The notes under the pieces: generated by a model
Seen by the model: the letters and a program-made list of their open reading frames with translations, nothing else
Database searches by the model: none
What the model was told of the DNA's origin: nothing
Source: Eutypella sp. D-1
Taxonomy: Eukaryota; Ascomycota; Sordariomycetes; Xylariales; Diatrypaceae
Direction of reading: 5' to 3'
NCBI GenBank assembly: GCA_023313575.1
Contig: JAJTTP010000021.1
Location: 62,001-126,000, forward strand
Length of the DNA stretch: 64,000 nucleotides
Made by a program: the position numbers and the translations under genes
Shown here: piece by piece, positions 48,808-60,033 of the stretch
Layout: the number at the start of each line of letters is the position of its first letter
Numbering within the stretch: the first letter of the stretch is position 1

Positions 48808-50392
48808 CTAATTTATGCTAACATTTGGCGCTCGCTCTTTTGAAACCTGCACCATGCGATCCACCATCAATTGGCTCGCCCCGAAGTAATTGGTAGGATC
48901 GCACAGCGAGGCCAGCTTCTCCTTAGACACCTTTTCCAGGACGAGCGGGCGCTCGCATAGCACATCGAGCAATGGGCGGCGGGCCTCTATAGACTCCTTA
49001 CAAGCCTCGTAGACAATATCGTGGGCAGGCTGACGGCCCACGAAAGGCGCGAGTCCCATCATGACGGCCTCGCCGACGATCAGGCCTCGTGTGGAGGCCA
49101 GGTTCGCCGCCATCGCTGGGACTTGTACCACGAGCCCCCCGAGCGCAAAGTTCGTCTGGTGCAGAGCCCCCGCCGCCACAACAAAGGCCTCGGGGATTGC
49201 CACCCACTCGAGGTGCCACGGCCCCGAGGCGCGCTCGAAGTCTACCACCATCGCGTCGAGCCCTAGACCTGCGTTCGCCCGTAGTAGCTTTGATGCGGCC
49301 AGGACAACCTCACTGGAGATGGGGTTCCGTTTCTATTCGATATCGTTAGTCAGGTTGCATGAGCCGCACGCGGGTTTACTACCTCTAAAGGAGGAAATGC
49401 GACTCAAAGTGTCGCGACGCCAAGCGTGATCCTACATAAGGGGATGATGTGCAAGTACTCACTTGAGGCATGGTAGAGGACGCGCCCCTGTGCGGTACGA
49501 AGGGTTCTGAGACTTCGCCTAGTTCGTTGGAAGACATAATGATCAGATCATACGCGATCTTCCCGAGCGATCCGCCAACCAGCGCGAGGAAGTTCAGGAT
49601 CTCTGCCACATTATCCCGGACTACGTGCCAGGTAATGGGTGGGTCTGGGAGGTTAAGCTCCTGCGCCAGCGCAGCCCGAACCCGCAGACCGGTGTCGTCG
49701 GACCCGAGAGATGCCAGGGTACCGGCAGCCCCGCCGAATTGGACGGCAATGCAGCGTTTCCGAATATCTCGCGATCTCTCGGCGTGACGGATGATGCTCG
49801 ACAGGTAGACTGCACACTTATACCCGAAAGTGCAGGGCAAGGCGTGTTGCAGATGAGTTCGCCCTGCCATAGGCGTGTCCCGATGAGATTCGGACAGTTG
49901 TGTCAGGGTTTCTATGAGCTCTTCTAGCTGTCTATGGATCAAATCTAATCCTGCACGCATTTGCAACATGGATGCATCGTCCATGATGTCCTGTGTCGTA
50001 GCGCCCCAGTGAATGTACTTTGCCATGTCAGGAGGCGTGCCAGCCACCAGCTGCTGTACTAATGGCAGAACTGGATATCCCACTATTTCTGTGTCGTTGG
50101 ACAGTTTCTCATAGCTACCCCGTCATTGTCAGACTATCGTTGTGAAGCACTCACTAGGGGATTCCAGCTTCTGGAGAAAATGGTCTTACTCAACGTTTAT
50201 TGATTTGAAGGCTTCCGTGATTGCACTTCCTGCCCCATCTGGTATGAGGCCACATTTCGACTGTGCTCGAGCTAGCGCTGCCTCGACATCGATCATGTGT
50301 TGAACATAGGCTTCGTCTGTGAATAGATTCCGCACCTCCTGAGTTCCGAAGAGGTTTCGGAAGACACGAGAATCAAGAGCAGACACAGCCAT
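48808..50392 (-). CDS. PcaB-type lyase/cycloisomerase of the fumarase-aspartase superfamily
   Basis: Three exons on the minus strand: 50392-50190, 50114-49463, 49332-48808; 459 aa. The signature STMPQ|KRNPISSE (the GSSxMPxKxN loop of the superfamily) is rebuilt across the second intron, and IHWGATTQDIMDD is the matching second conserved region. Length and motifs fit bacterial 3-carboxy-cis,cis-muconate cycloisomerase (PcaB) and adenylosuccinate-lyase-like enzymes, which add or eliminate across a dicarboxylate double bond. The classical fungal muconate cycloisomerase is instead a beta-propeller, so this is a different lineage, possibly bacterial in origin. It lies divergent to a Zn2Cys6 regulator and near an MFS transporter, which suggests a catabolic role for an aromatic or dicarboxylic acid. 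Substrate not determinable here. Confidence 0.88.
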
Positions 50393-50952
50393 TTTTATTT
50401 AACACGCAAAGTACCAAGAAAAAGAGCCAATAATGGTGATTGGGGGGCCGGAGATCGCATCTCGGCACTTTGGCCTTGATGTCCTGTAGCCCCTGGATAC
50501 TTAAATATCCAGCGCAGTCCGGAATAGAGCCTTATTCCGGCGGCTCGAAAAAGCCGGTCAGGGGCTAAAGTACATTACAGTGGGGAGGCGTGGGGAAGCA
50601 AACCCCCACTACAAAGATAAACTTTTTTCTGGATCAAAGAAACTGGCTCAAGGCATTCAATGCATAGGGTATTGGCGGATTATTTTCGTGCCAAATCGAC
50701 TAGGTATGCGATTACTGGATTATACATATATCCATTGATGGGTAACTAGCCCCGGACTACTCACCCACCAGCTTATCCATCAGGATTGCAAGGCATCGAT
50801 CTTCTTATAGAATTCATGGGGGTGAATTGAGCTGGCCCTTAAGCATACAGAGATGCTTGTCACATCTCTTAGGCTAATGGGTCATGAACTCATGTATGCT
50901 TGAATATATCTGAATCAAAAAAGAGCTGGCAAAATGCAAATTCGACTTCAAG
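50393..50952. other. Divergent promoter region between lyase and regulator
   Basis: 560 bp shared by the two start regions. It holds the inverted repeat described separately at 50519-50540. Nothing else stands out. Confidence 0.5.
50519..50540. promoter_or_regulatory. Candidate Zn2Cys6 operator, inverted repeat CCGGAATA-N6-TATTCCGG
   Basis: Perfect 8-bp arms with a 6-nt spacer, giving CGG-N14-CCG. It lies 127 bp upstream of the lyase start and 413 bp upstream of the regulator start. Dimeric Zn2Cys6 proteins bind CGG triplets in inverted orientation, so the adjacent regulator is the natural candidate. Not tested. Confidence 0.6.
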
Positions 50953-53387
50953 ATGGCTTCATCTTCATCGTCATTCCCCCCTGCTGGTGCTCCATCGCCG
51001 ACGGCCACAACGGCCACTGGCCCCGGTCAAGTCTGGTTCGTACATTTCCCACATTGGATAAAGTAGAGATCAACGCTAATCGATGCGTTCATAGTGATCG
51101 GTGTCGTCAGTATGTCAACGCATGAGTATTACTGTTCACAATTCAATGTGTCCACTGACCTCGTACCAGGAAAAAGGTAAAATGCGATGGCGGTGTCCCC
51201 TCGGTAAGCGATTTCTTCTGCCGATACCGTTAAGGGGCCCATCGTCCTGACGATGTCTAGTGTCGCCCTTGCCTATCAGCAGCTGTTCCTTGTGTCGTCT
51301 CCACGAAGTTGCGCAGACGGACTAAGATCCGCGGCTTTCAAACATCAGTTGAAGAGCAGTGCAGGAAATTCCAGGAGGAGAATACCGAGCTAAAGCGAGC
51401 TCTTCAGCATGAGCGGGATTTAAACCAATCCCTCCGTCGCCAGCTAGGGGATCTTCAGCCAGGCTTAGATACTGCCCGACTGAAAGATTCCGCCAATGAG
51501 CGGCCAGCCATCTACGCAGGAACGCCATCTGTTGGCTCCGAACCTTTGCAACATAGTCGAGCTCGGAATGCTTTAGTGACCAAGCATATGGGCCGTCTCG
51601 TCCTCGACGATAATGGCGTTGGTAGATTCGCGGGCTCAACAACAGGAGTTCACTTCGTCCTGTCCGTGCAAGCTGCCCTCCGCCAGCGGGGCCTCTTCGA
51701 GGACTGGTTCCCGGAGAGTTGCTTTCGCTTACATCTCCTCCATCCATCGCCACCAGGTAGTTTGACGATCCCCTTGCCGCAGATGAAGACGAGCGTAGAG
51801 ACAAACGAAATCCTTCCTTTGATAAAACGCCTGATAGATTACCCGGTCACATTCTATGCTGGCCATTTACGTCTCTATGTTACGTCATGGTCCGCATTAT
51901 GTCCAGTTGTTGCCGCAGGGGAGCTTCAGGGGCAATTGGCCATGATATATACCAGAATTAACGAGGGCGGACCACACCTCAATGACGAGGAGTGCTCCGT
52001 TCTCTTTGATTGCTTGATGGTCGTCTGTATAAATCACGTATCCCTCCCTCCCAAGCAATTGCAGCCATATGCTTTAAGTGAGAACTTGGAGATGTTCATG
52101 AAACTCGCCGATGCATTGCTGCCATTCGTTATATCTGGGCAGCGATTGGCGAGTATTCAAGGGCTGGCTCTGCTATCGTTCTTCTACCAGCTGACGGGAC
52201 AGCATCTTCACATGGCCCATATAAGGGGGCTCCTGGTTCAACTCGCTATGTCAACCGGGCTACATCGTCATTCAAGGCGTTTCAAGTTCCCTATAGGGGA
52301 GGTTGAGATGAGACGAAGACTTTGGTGGTGGATCTATATTGTTGACAAGTCAGTTAGCCAGCACAGAAAATATGATAGCTCGAGTGGCTTACGATCTTGC
52401 AGGCTCACAGCGATTGTTCACGGATTGCCTCGGATGATTAACGATGTGGATGTAGACGTCGACTACCCAACAGATTGTGATCTCGATACTTTATCTGTAA
52501 CGGATCTCCCAATTCCACTACCCGGCGAATCTACTCCAGTGCTCGAGTTTATTACTTTCACACACCTCAGTCGGATAATGTCTACTACGCTGTCACAGCT
52601 CTATACCACTACAGACCGTCGAGGGGGCGAGGAGAAGATATCTCGCCTACGCCGAGACTTGCAAGCCTGGAAACACCGTTTCGGGTGTAGCAACGAAATC
52701 CAGGTCGCCACGGAACATACAGGCTCCATGACAACGCCTCCATTGATGCAGCTATGGTTGCCGCTGATGGAGAATGTTACTATGTTGCTTATTAACAGAC
52801 CGGGATTAACCTTCGACGCAGACACCACCGCCTTTCAAGAGTGCCTCAACGTTTGCACGGAAACCTGCTCAACCATCGTCGCTATAATCCGAGACTATCA
52901 TAAACAAGTCCCCGTCAATGCACTGGTACCCCCATCAAATTCTCTCATATTTCAGTGTGCATTGATGCACATTTTCTACCACTGTCAGGGACAAGACAGT
53001 CATTCGACGGCGAGGATCCCAGTAAGCGCAAGCGCGGAGCTTGTTAAAGAATGCATGGAAATTCTATCAGCGAACGTTGCGGACCTGAGCGATGACCGCT
53101 CAAGCTCCCTCCACGCCTCAGTTTTGAACTGCACTTCTTTGTTACGAGTGTTATATAATACCGTCTTCACGGAAAATTCCACTGTGGGGGAGGACCGGAG
53201 CAGCATATTCGGGTCGCCGGAATTGGCCACAGTGTTGGAACCCAACAACGCTTATCCCGAGTCTAGCCCGGGGATACCAGACACATCCGGTGGGAACGCT
53301 CTTGAGAGCCTCAATCACCTAGATTGGTTAGATTGGATCGTCGATAGTGAAATCAGTCCGTTCCATGTGAGCTCGGTTGATTTTTAA
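50953..53387 (+). CDS. Zn2Cys6 binuclear-cluster transcription factor with fungal-specific TF domain
   Basis: Proposed exons: 50953-51035, 51095-51109 (15 nt), 51170-51203, 51261-52348, 52403-53387; 734 aa. The joined N-terminus gives a perfect C-x2-C-x6-C-x6-C-x2-C-x6-C cluster at residues 28-55 (CDRCRQKKVKCDGGVPSC onward), encoded by four exons. A coiled coil follows (EENTELKRALQHERDLNQSL). The middle homology region is typical (MRRRLWWWIYIVDK then GLPRMINDVDVDVDYP). The 54-bp intron at 52349-52402 has no stop and is a multiple of three. Removing it restores the usual spacing between the Asp-Lys pair and G-x-P-x2-I-x-D, so it is probably a true intron. It is a nuclear DNA-binding activator, likely of the adjacent lyase and transporter. 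Confidence 0.88.
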
Positions 53388-53811
53388 CTAGTTCTTCATT
53401 ATAGCCTCAATATAGGTGAGAACTGGGCCGGTACCCAAAAGTTACACCGCAATGCGGAGCATATGGCGCCATGTTATAAGGGAGGGACATGTCATAAATC
53501 TACATAGGGTAGGATAGACTCTCTCCAGGGGCTGGGCTTTGGAGTACATCCCCACGTTTCGATCCGGAATTGCGATTGGCTCCACCCGGGTTAAGCCCTT
53601 ATTCCGAGCACCCCGGACACCGGGTCCGGTACTCCAGATTTCTCGTATTATACAAAAGGAACTATCATCTGGGGAAAACCTGGGGTGTCGAATGGAGCCG
53701 CAGGTTTCGAAAGTCCCGGAGTCTATTCGAAATTCACCCCAAGGTATGTTGTTCCGCTTCGTATAGCAAGTGTGCTGGTCATGGGCAGCGCTGAGTAACT
53801 CGTATGGCCAG
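53388..53811. other. Intergenic region upstream of the transporter
   Basis: 424 bp. It contains CCGGAATT at 53564-53571 and CCTTATTCCG at 53597-53606, which resemble the two arms of the inverted repeat in the lyase/regulator promoter. Confidence 0.5.
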
Positions 53812-55618
53812 ATGTCTACGTCAAAATCATTCCTCGGTCTCCAAGGCAAGGCATTGTCATTGGCACAATTGTTTCTGGTCGTCTGCCCGGCCTTTGTCCT
53901 CTTTGGTTACAACCAGTCGAACCTTGGCGGTTTGGTTGATCTCGAAGACTGGGTGGAGAACTTTCCACGAATCGACACCGAGACCACGACAGGAGCCCAG
54001 CATGACAATAATTCCACCGTGAAGGGAGTAGTTATTGCCGTGTTTACCCTAGGAGCTCTGCCTGGATGCCTGTCATGCGCTTATACGGCGGACAAGTTCG
54101 GCCGGCGTCTGGTCATCTTCGCTGGAGCCCTTCTTACACTAATCGGCGAGGTCCTCGAAGCGAGCGCCTTTCACCTGGCCCAGTTGGTCATCGGACGAGC
54201 TATACTGGGTGCTGGTGTTGGGATGCTCAGTGGCGTTGTTCCAACGTGGCAAAGCGAGTGCTCTACCTCTACCAACCGTGGCAGGCACGTTGTCCTCGAC
54301 GGGCTTTTTATCAGCCTGGGCTATGTGCTTCAAGCCTGGATCAACCTGGGCTTTTACCAGTTCAAGACTGGTCCCGTGACCTGGCGGGCTCCCGTCGCGA
54401 TACCGACTCTCTTCTCCCTGCTGCTAATGAGCTCCATCTACCTTATGCCGGAATCTCCAAGGTGGCTGGTCCGGAGGAACCGTTTATCGGAGGCACGAGC
54501 CAGCCTGACCGCGCTGAGGGGTCTCCCAGAGGATTCCCCTGAGATCCATGCCGAGATCGCGGCCATCGAGCTGTCCCTCGAGACCGGACATAAGAAAGCC
54601 TCACTCGGCGAGGTCCTCACGATGGGCGAGGATCGGCTCTTGTACCGCTTCCTGCTCTGCATCATGCTACAGTTCTTCCAGCAGATGTCGGGCGGCAACC
54701 TCATCAGCGTCTACTCCACCATCATCTTCCAGCGCGGTCTCGGACTGGACGCCCAAACCTCGAGGATCCTGTCGGGCGGCACGCTGACCTGGAAGTTCTT
54801 GTCGTGCTTTGTCTCATTCTTCACGATTGACCGCTTCGGACGACGCGTAGCGTTGATGGTCAGCGGTACGGGGTATGTCATATTTGATCCTTTTCAAACC
54901 CTCAACGTATCCCCTCCACACTTCTATGGTGAGATTTGCTGAGCCCAGTTTGTGACATTCCACCTAGTATGGCTGCTTGTATGATGGGTCTCGCTATTGC
55001 GACCTCCTTCCCAGAATCCAATATGGCCGCCCAGATCCTCAGCGTGCTATTCGTCTTCCTCTTCAATTTCTTCATTCCTATCGGATTTCTAGGAGCGAAC
55101 TTCTTGTATTGTACAGAGGTCGCGCCTCTCCGTCTCAGAGTCGCCATGTCGAGCATCTCGACTGCAAACCACTGGCTATGGTACGTTCTCCAGCATCGTG
55201 TCATGCTGCTCCATTGTTACAGAGCAATGCAAATTGACTTGACAAACTAAACCGCAGGAATTTCGTCGTGACGATGATCACTCCGGTCGCCATTGAATCC
55301 ATCGGTTACAAGTACTACATTGTGTACACAGTGATCGGGTTCTGTATCCCGCTTTCCGTCTATTTCCTATACCCAGAGGTAAGCATACAGAAAACGACCC
55401 ACCAGCTTTGCTTTATTATCATGAACGAGTGTACTAATGAACAACCCCCCCCCCCCAAAAAAAAGACCATGGGCTTGCGACTCGAGGATATCGATCTGAT
55501 ATTCCAGGAAAGCCCGTCCGTACTCGCCACCGTGAAATACGCAAAGAATTGGTCGCAGCGCTCTGACGAGGAGGTTATCGCTAAGATGGAAAAGGTTGAG
55601 CACGCGGAGAAAGTATAA
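53812..55618 (+). CDS. MFS sugar/acid transporter (sugar porter family)
   Basis: Four exons: 53812-54872, 54968-55180, 55258-55378, 55466-55618; 515 aa. The ATG at 53812 is preferred because the upstream in-frame codons look non-coding. Twelve-helix sugar-porter features are visible: FGYNQSNLGG in the first helix, DKFGRRLVIF after helix 2, PESPRWLVRR before the central loop, FQQMSGGN in helix 7, DRFGRR after helix 8, and ANHWLWNFVV/YPET near the end (the final join is YPE|TMGLRLED). The FGYNQ subgroup carries hexoses, polyols, quinate and related acids, so the substrate is open. The last intron has a poly-C then poly-A run before its AG. Located in the plasma membrane. Its position after the regulator suggests uptake of the lyase pathway's substrate. 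Confidence 0.9.
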
Positions 55619-57047
55619 TGAAATACAAGTGATGGTATCCGGGATAGCAGGCGCAAAGAGGCTCAGTACCCTGAGCTAGGGCTGTCGATGAAGAAGACTA
55701 CTATTACATATGAATATCATCCGTCTCCTCCGGCATATTCTTCACACAGCACCATCAAGTGGTCTATGCCATGGCATGAAGGGGGTATATGGAGTTGTAG
55801 AAAGACTAGGTGTGTATAATATACTGAATTATCGCATTATCAATGGCATAGTCGACACCTCGAGGCCGCGTTTCTTAGCTTCCTTTTGCTTCCTTTTGAC
55901 GCTGGCAAGCTTCTTTACTCGGGACTTGTCTTATTCTTGGTGTCTTTCTTCGGGTAGGACATTATGTCTTTTTACTGGTGCTAGTCGACTCACAGACGAA
56001 AGAACAATACCTATTATCACACTTATCCTGTTGTGATCGGCGTGACTTGTAGCAAGGAGGTGGACCATCTGAGAGAGATCGTGCAGTGATTTTCTTTCAG
56101 ATGCCAAGCAAAAATGATAAGGGGCTAAGGTTAATGGATATTAACTGCTTCGTGCAGGGAGGTACACGTACATATAGGTGATAAAGCAGTACCTACTCTA
56201 GTACCTTTAAGGTTCATATAACAATGTACAATAGTATTGTTACCTAATACCTTCCTGTACTAAGTTGTCCATATATTTTGATGATTCCATGTGAATGCAC
56301 GAGGTACTTTGTAATTATTTGGTAAATGAAGCTTTTCAGCCCCATTAACTCCATATGTCCTACCGTCCATGTAAGGAGGTACCTGGGCAAGTACCAGCCT
56401 ACTGCCAGTCTGCCTCCTTGTGAATAGCACAGCCACATCTTTAATTAACCTCCCATTAACTTCCAGGGCTAAGTTTTGCACAGTCCTAATCTCTGACACT
56501 AGACCTCTTTTGGTAGCGCCCATTACTACCATTACTGTACAAGCTGTATCAAAATGCCGCTACGAAACCCTTCTAACAATGTAACCTGGGCCGACCTGGC
56601 GAAACCTGGAAATCAACCAGCCAACCAACCAACCAACTAATCCATCCATCCATTCATGGATTGGAAAGTCGAGAAATCCACAGACACAGACATATCGAGT
56701 ACATAAGCTAGAACGACGACGACATCAACGACGACATCAACGGCGATAACGTCAGGCCCACCGGAATCTCCAAAGATTGCAAAAATTACAAAGATTATCA
56801 CCAAACCCACCGAGAGTCACACACGATAAAAAAAAAGAGAAGGCCAGCTTTACATTATCATTAATAATATAATAATCACTACTCACAACTATATTCCCTA
56901 TCCCCCTTGCTAGCCATCCTGTTACTGCTGCTACTACTACCACGACAACTACTCTCACGACGCTTCCCGAGATCTTCGGCTCCTATAAGCCCCCCTGCCT
57001 ACCCCCCCTCCCCCCTTTTCTCCCCTCCCTACTAAGTCTGTATACAC
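55619..57047. other. Intergenic region, no supported gene
   Basis: About 1.4 kb. TACCT-type palindrome fragments at 56160-56210 and 56380-56400, a CCAACCAACC/CCATCCATCC run at about 56615-56655, and a C-rich pyrimidine tract (56990-57030) just before the ppg1 start. Confidence 0.5.
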
Positions 57048-58509
57048 ATGAGGAGGATGGGCTCTCCCCGCGCTGGCGTGCCCAAACCGGGTCCAGCCAA
57101 GCTTACCTCCGGTGCTGGTCTGGATGAATGGCTTGAGGAGGCAAAGCAGTGCCATTATCTTCCCGAGTCGGTTATGAAGGAGCTCTGTGAGATGGTTAAG
57201 GAGGTCCTTATGGAGGGTAAGTTTATATTTCACTGATCACTGAGTCGGATTGCCATGTACTGAAACCTGACTTTTCTTATAGAGTCCAATATACAACCCG
57301 TTGTGACTCCTGTTACGGTCTGTGGTGATATACACGGCCAATTCTATGACCTACTCGAGCTCTTTCGCGTTGCTGGCGGTATGCCCGGCCAACCCGCCAC
57401 CGAAGCTCCTACTACCACCACCTCTGTTATCACATCTGCCGACATCGAACCTCCTACCGAGATCACGAACCCCAAGTTGAAAAAGAAGCTTAAAAAATCC
57501 AAAATGCCCGATTCTACGGATAGCGCTGCCACCGGCGGTGGTGGCGTCGGTACCGCCGAAGATCCCACGAGTCCCGAAGACGAGGATGAGGACGCTACCG
57601 AACTCGCTAACTCCTCCCGCCCAACCTCTACCGAGATTCCCAAGCTTCCAGTACAGAACGCCGACACTCGGTTTATTTTCCTAGGCGATTTCGTGGACCG
57701 AGGCTATTTCAGTTTAGAAACCTTCACCTTACTTATGTGTCTGAAAGCCAAGTGAGTCGGTCCCTGTGCGAAGCCACCTTTCCAAGCCCGCAGCCAGGCA
57801 CTAATGCTCCAGCCAGGTACCCCGATCGTATTGTTCTCGTGCGCGGGAATCACGAGTCTCGCCAGATCACCCAGGTGTACGGCTTCTACGAGGAGTGCCA
57901 GCAGAAGTACGGCAACGCCTCCGTCTGGAAGGCCTGTTGCCAGGTTTTCGATTTCTTGGTACTAGCTGCGATCGTGGACGGCGAGATACTCTGCGTCCAC
58001 GGCGGTCTCAGCCCGGAAATCAGAACCATCGACCAGATCCGCGTGGTCGCGCGAGCGCAGGAGATCCCCCACGAAGGCGCCTTTTGCGACCTCGTCTGGA
58101 GTGACCCTGAAGAAGTCGAGACCTGGGCCATCAGTCCCCGTGGTGCTGGTTGGTTGTTCGGCGATAAAGTTGCTACGGAGTTCAACCACGTGAACGGCCT
58201 CAAGCTCATTGCGAGGGCCCATCAATTAGTCAACGAGGGCTATAAGGTATGTTCTCTTTCATCGTGCTGATATGCGCATCGATCGAGAAACTCGAGCGCT
58301 AATGGATGATGATACAGTACCACTTTCCACAAAACTCGGTCGTGACAGTGTGGTCCGCCCCCAACTACTGCTATCGCTGCGGCAACGTGGCCTCTATCAT
58401 GACGGTGGACCAAAACCTGGATCCGAAGTTCAGCATCTTCTCGGCCGTAGCGGACGATCTGAGACACGTGCCGGCCGGGCGGCGTGGCCCGGGCGATTAC
58501 TTCTTATGA
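57048..58509 (+). CDS. ppg1: Serine/threonine protein phosphatase Ppg1 (PP2A-like)
   Basis: Four exons: 57048-57216, 57283-57751, 57817-58246, 58318-58509; 419 aa. Catalytic metal motifs are [26 protein letters not shown] and RGNHESRQ, with later HGGLSPE and [13 protein letters not shown]. Between the first two lies an acidic, Ser/Thr-rich insert of about 85 residues, which I recall as characteristic of ppg1 in filamentous fungi. The chain ends in GPGDYFL, the PP2A-type tail whose leucine is carboxymethylated. Ppg1 dephosphorylates proteins in the Far/STRIPAK-like complex and affects cell-wall and development pathways. The N-terminal 23 residues ([14 protein letters not shown]...) precede the conserved LDEWLEEAK. 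They could be untranslated, but no other ATG in frame is better placed. Confidence 0.93.
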
Positions 58510-60033
58510 TGAGTTTTACGTAACGTCGTCTACATCATCAAACAACGCATTTGAGATGCATCACACACACACGCACACGCGCGTAAACTGCATGGATCAT
58601 GATACCACCACGAAGGGATGGCGTTCAGGGTTTTTTGAGCTCTTTTTGGACCCCCACCACTTACGATGGTTTTCAAGCGGGGTCGGGGATATATGATGGA
58701 CGGAGGACTGGCTCGGTAAGACGTCTTCTCCCACATCCGGGACGGGAGGAAACGGAATTCAGGGAGACACGGGGACGGGGAATGGAACGAGGACGTGAAA
58801 TGACACCATTGTATAAGTAGGGACATTAGGGACAGCCGGGCGTTTTTGCAGAACCCCGACGTATACGGACGATCCACTGGCCAAGGAAGGGCATGCAGGG
58901 GGTTGTGTTTTTGGTGATGATGATTCAATATATTGGCCAATTGAGGCGATCGAGGGGGCGTCCGGCACGTCACTGGAAACCTGAAAACCTTATTCTATTC
59001 AGAAATATCAAACAGGTATAGGAACCAAATCATCACGTGAATACACATGTCTCAATACTTGGAGAGAGAAGTAATCTTGGGACGACCTGTCGAACTCCTA
59101 ATAAGTCGCTACCGTCTTGATAGCTCTCCCGGCCCTCCCTACCTTGTCCGACAAAACCTAACATCCCATTTTTCTAGCAGTGATCTCTCTGCCAGAGCGC
59201 AGGTCTGCTCGGCTTTCTGACTTACAGACTTTAACGTTTCCAGGTAGGAGCCATCAGCTGGGCCCTTCAGCCCTGCCTGCATGCCCCCCCGCCCCTATTT
59301 AGGTTTCACATCATCCCCAACGGCGCCGAGGAGTGTTAGGTATGGCCGGCCGCCAACTTCATCGATGGTGGTATGTACCTGATGCATTATGAAACTCCCT
59401 AACTTACAGGATATAGAAGAGTAACGGGTCGATGTTATGTTGAATGGTATTTTTAGTATTTCAGGGAGTAACAATAAAGTGCGGGAGGGGAAAGGGGGTG
59501 TGTTTTACTGTGGCATTCTTTAGTATGCTGAAGCCGTCCTTCCACGGAAAGACTCCCTGTATCTCTATACGAGGTAGGAATTCTACTTTCTTGTTGATAA
59601 TCCACGAGGAGATATACATAACTACCCTGATAGCTAAACCTTTCGCAGTTCCTACGGCCTCCTCATGAACTAAGCAATACACTTTGGTTTAATATGCACA
59701 TGGGGCTGAGGCTGATTACGCATCCCAGTATCATGGCATTCCCAGATAAGGTTTCCAAGTCCTTAACGATGCAGCTCGGGGTCGAAGCAAGTATATTTTG
59801 GCGAGAGCTAGAACGAAACCTTGAATCATAATCCCATCATAAATACCAAACTACTCCATCATACGGGTCCAATAGTTCCCAACGGACCGTCCTTCTCCAT
59901 TTCCACAATGCACTGCAAGAAAGGGTCGACATCACAGCTCCTTATAAATACCGACCCAGTATATTCCATCTCCCAGCTAAATAAAATTTTCTCCATTTAC
60001 ATCTATTCCATATAGAGCATCAAGTATCCAACG
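58510..60033. other. Intergenic region, no supported gene
   Basis: About 1.5 kb. A CA/CG dinucleotide run at about 58562-58583 in the ppg1 3' flank. Short frames only. Confidence 0.5.
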
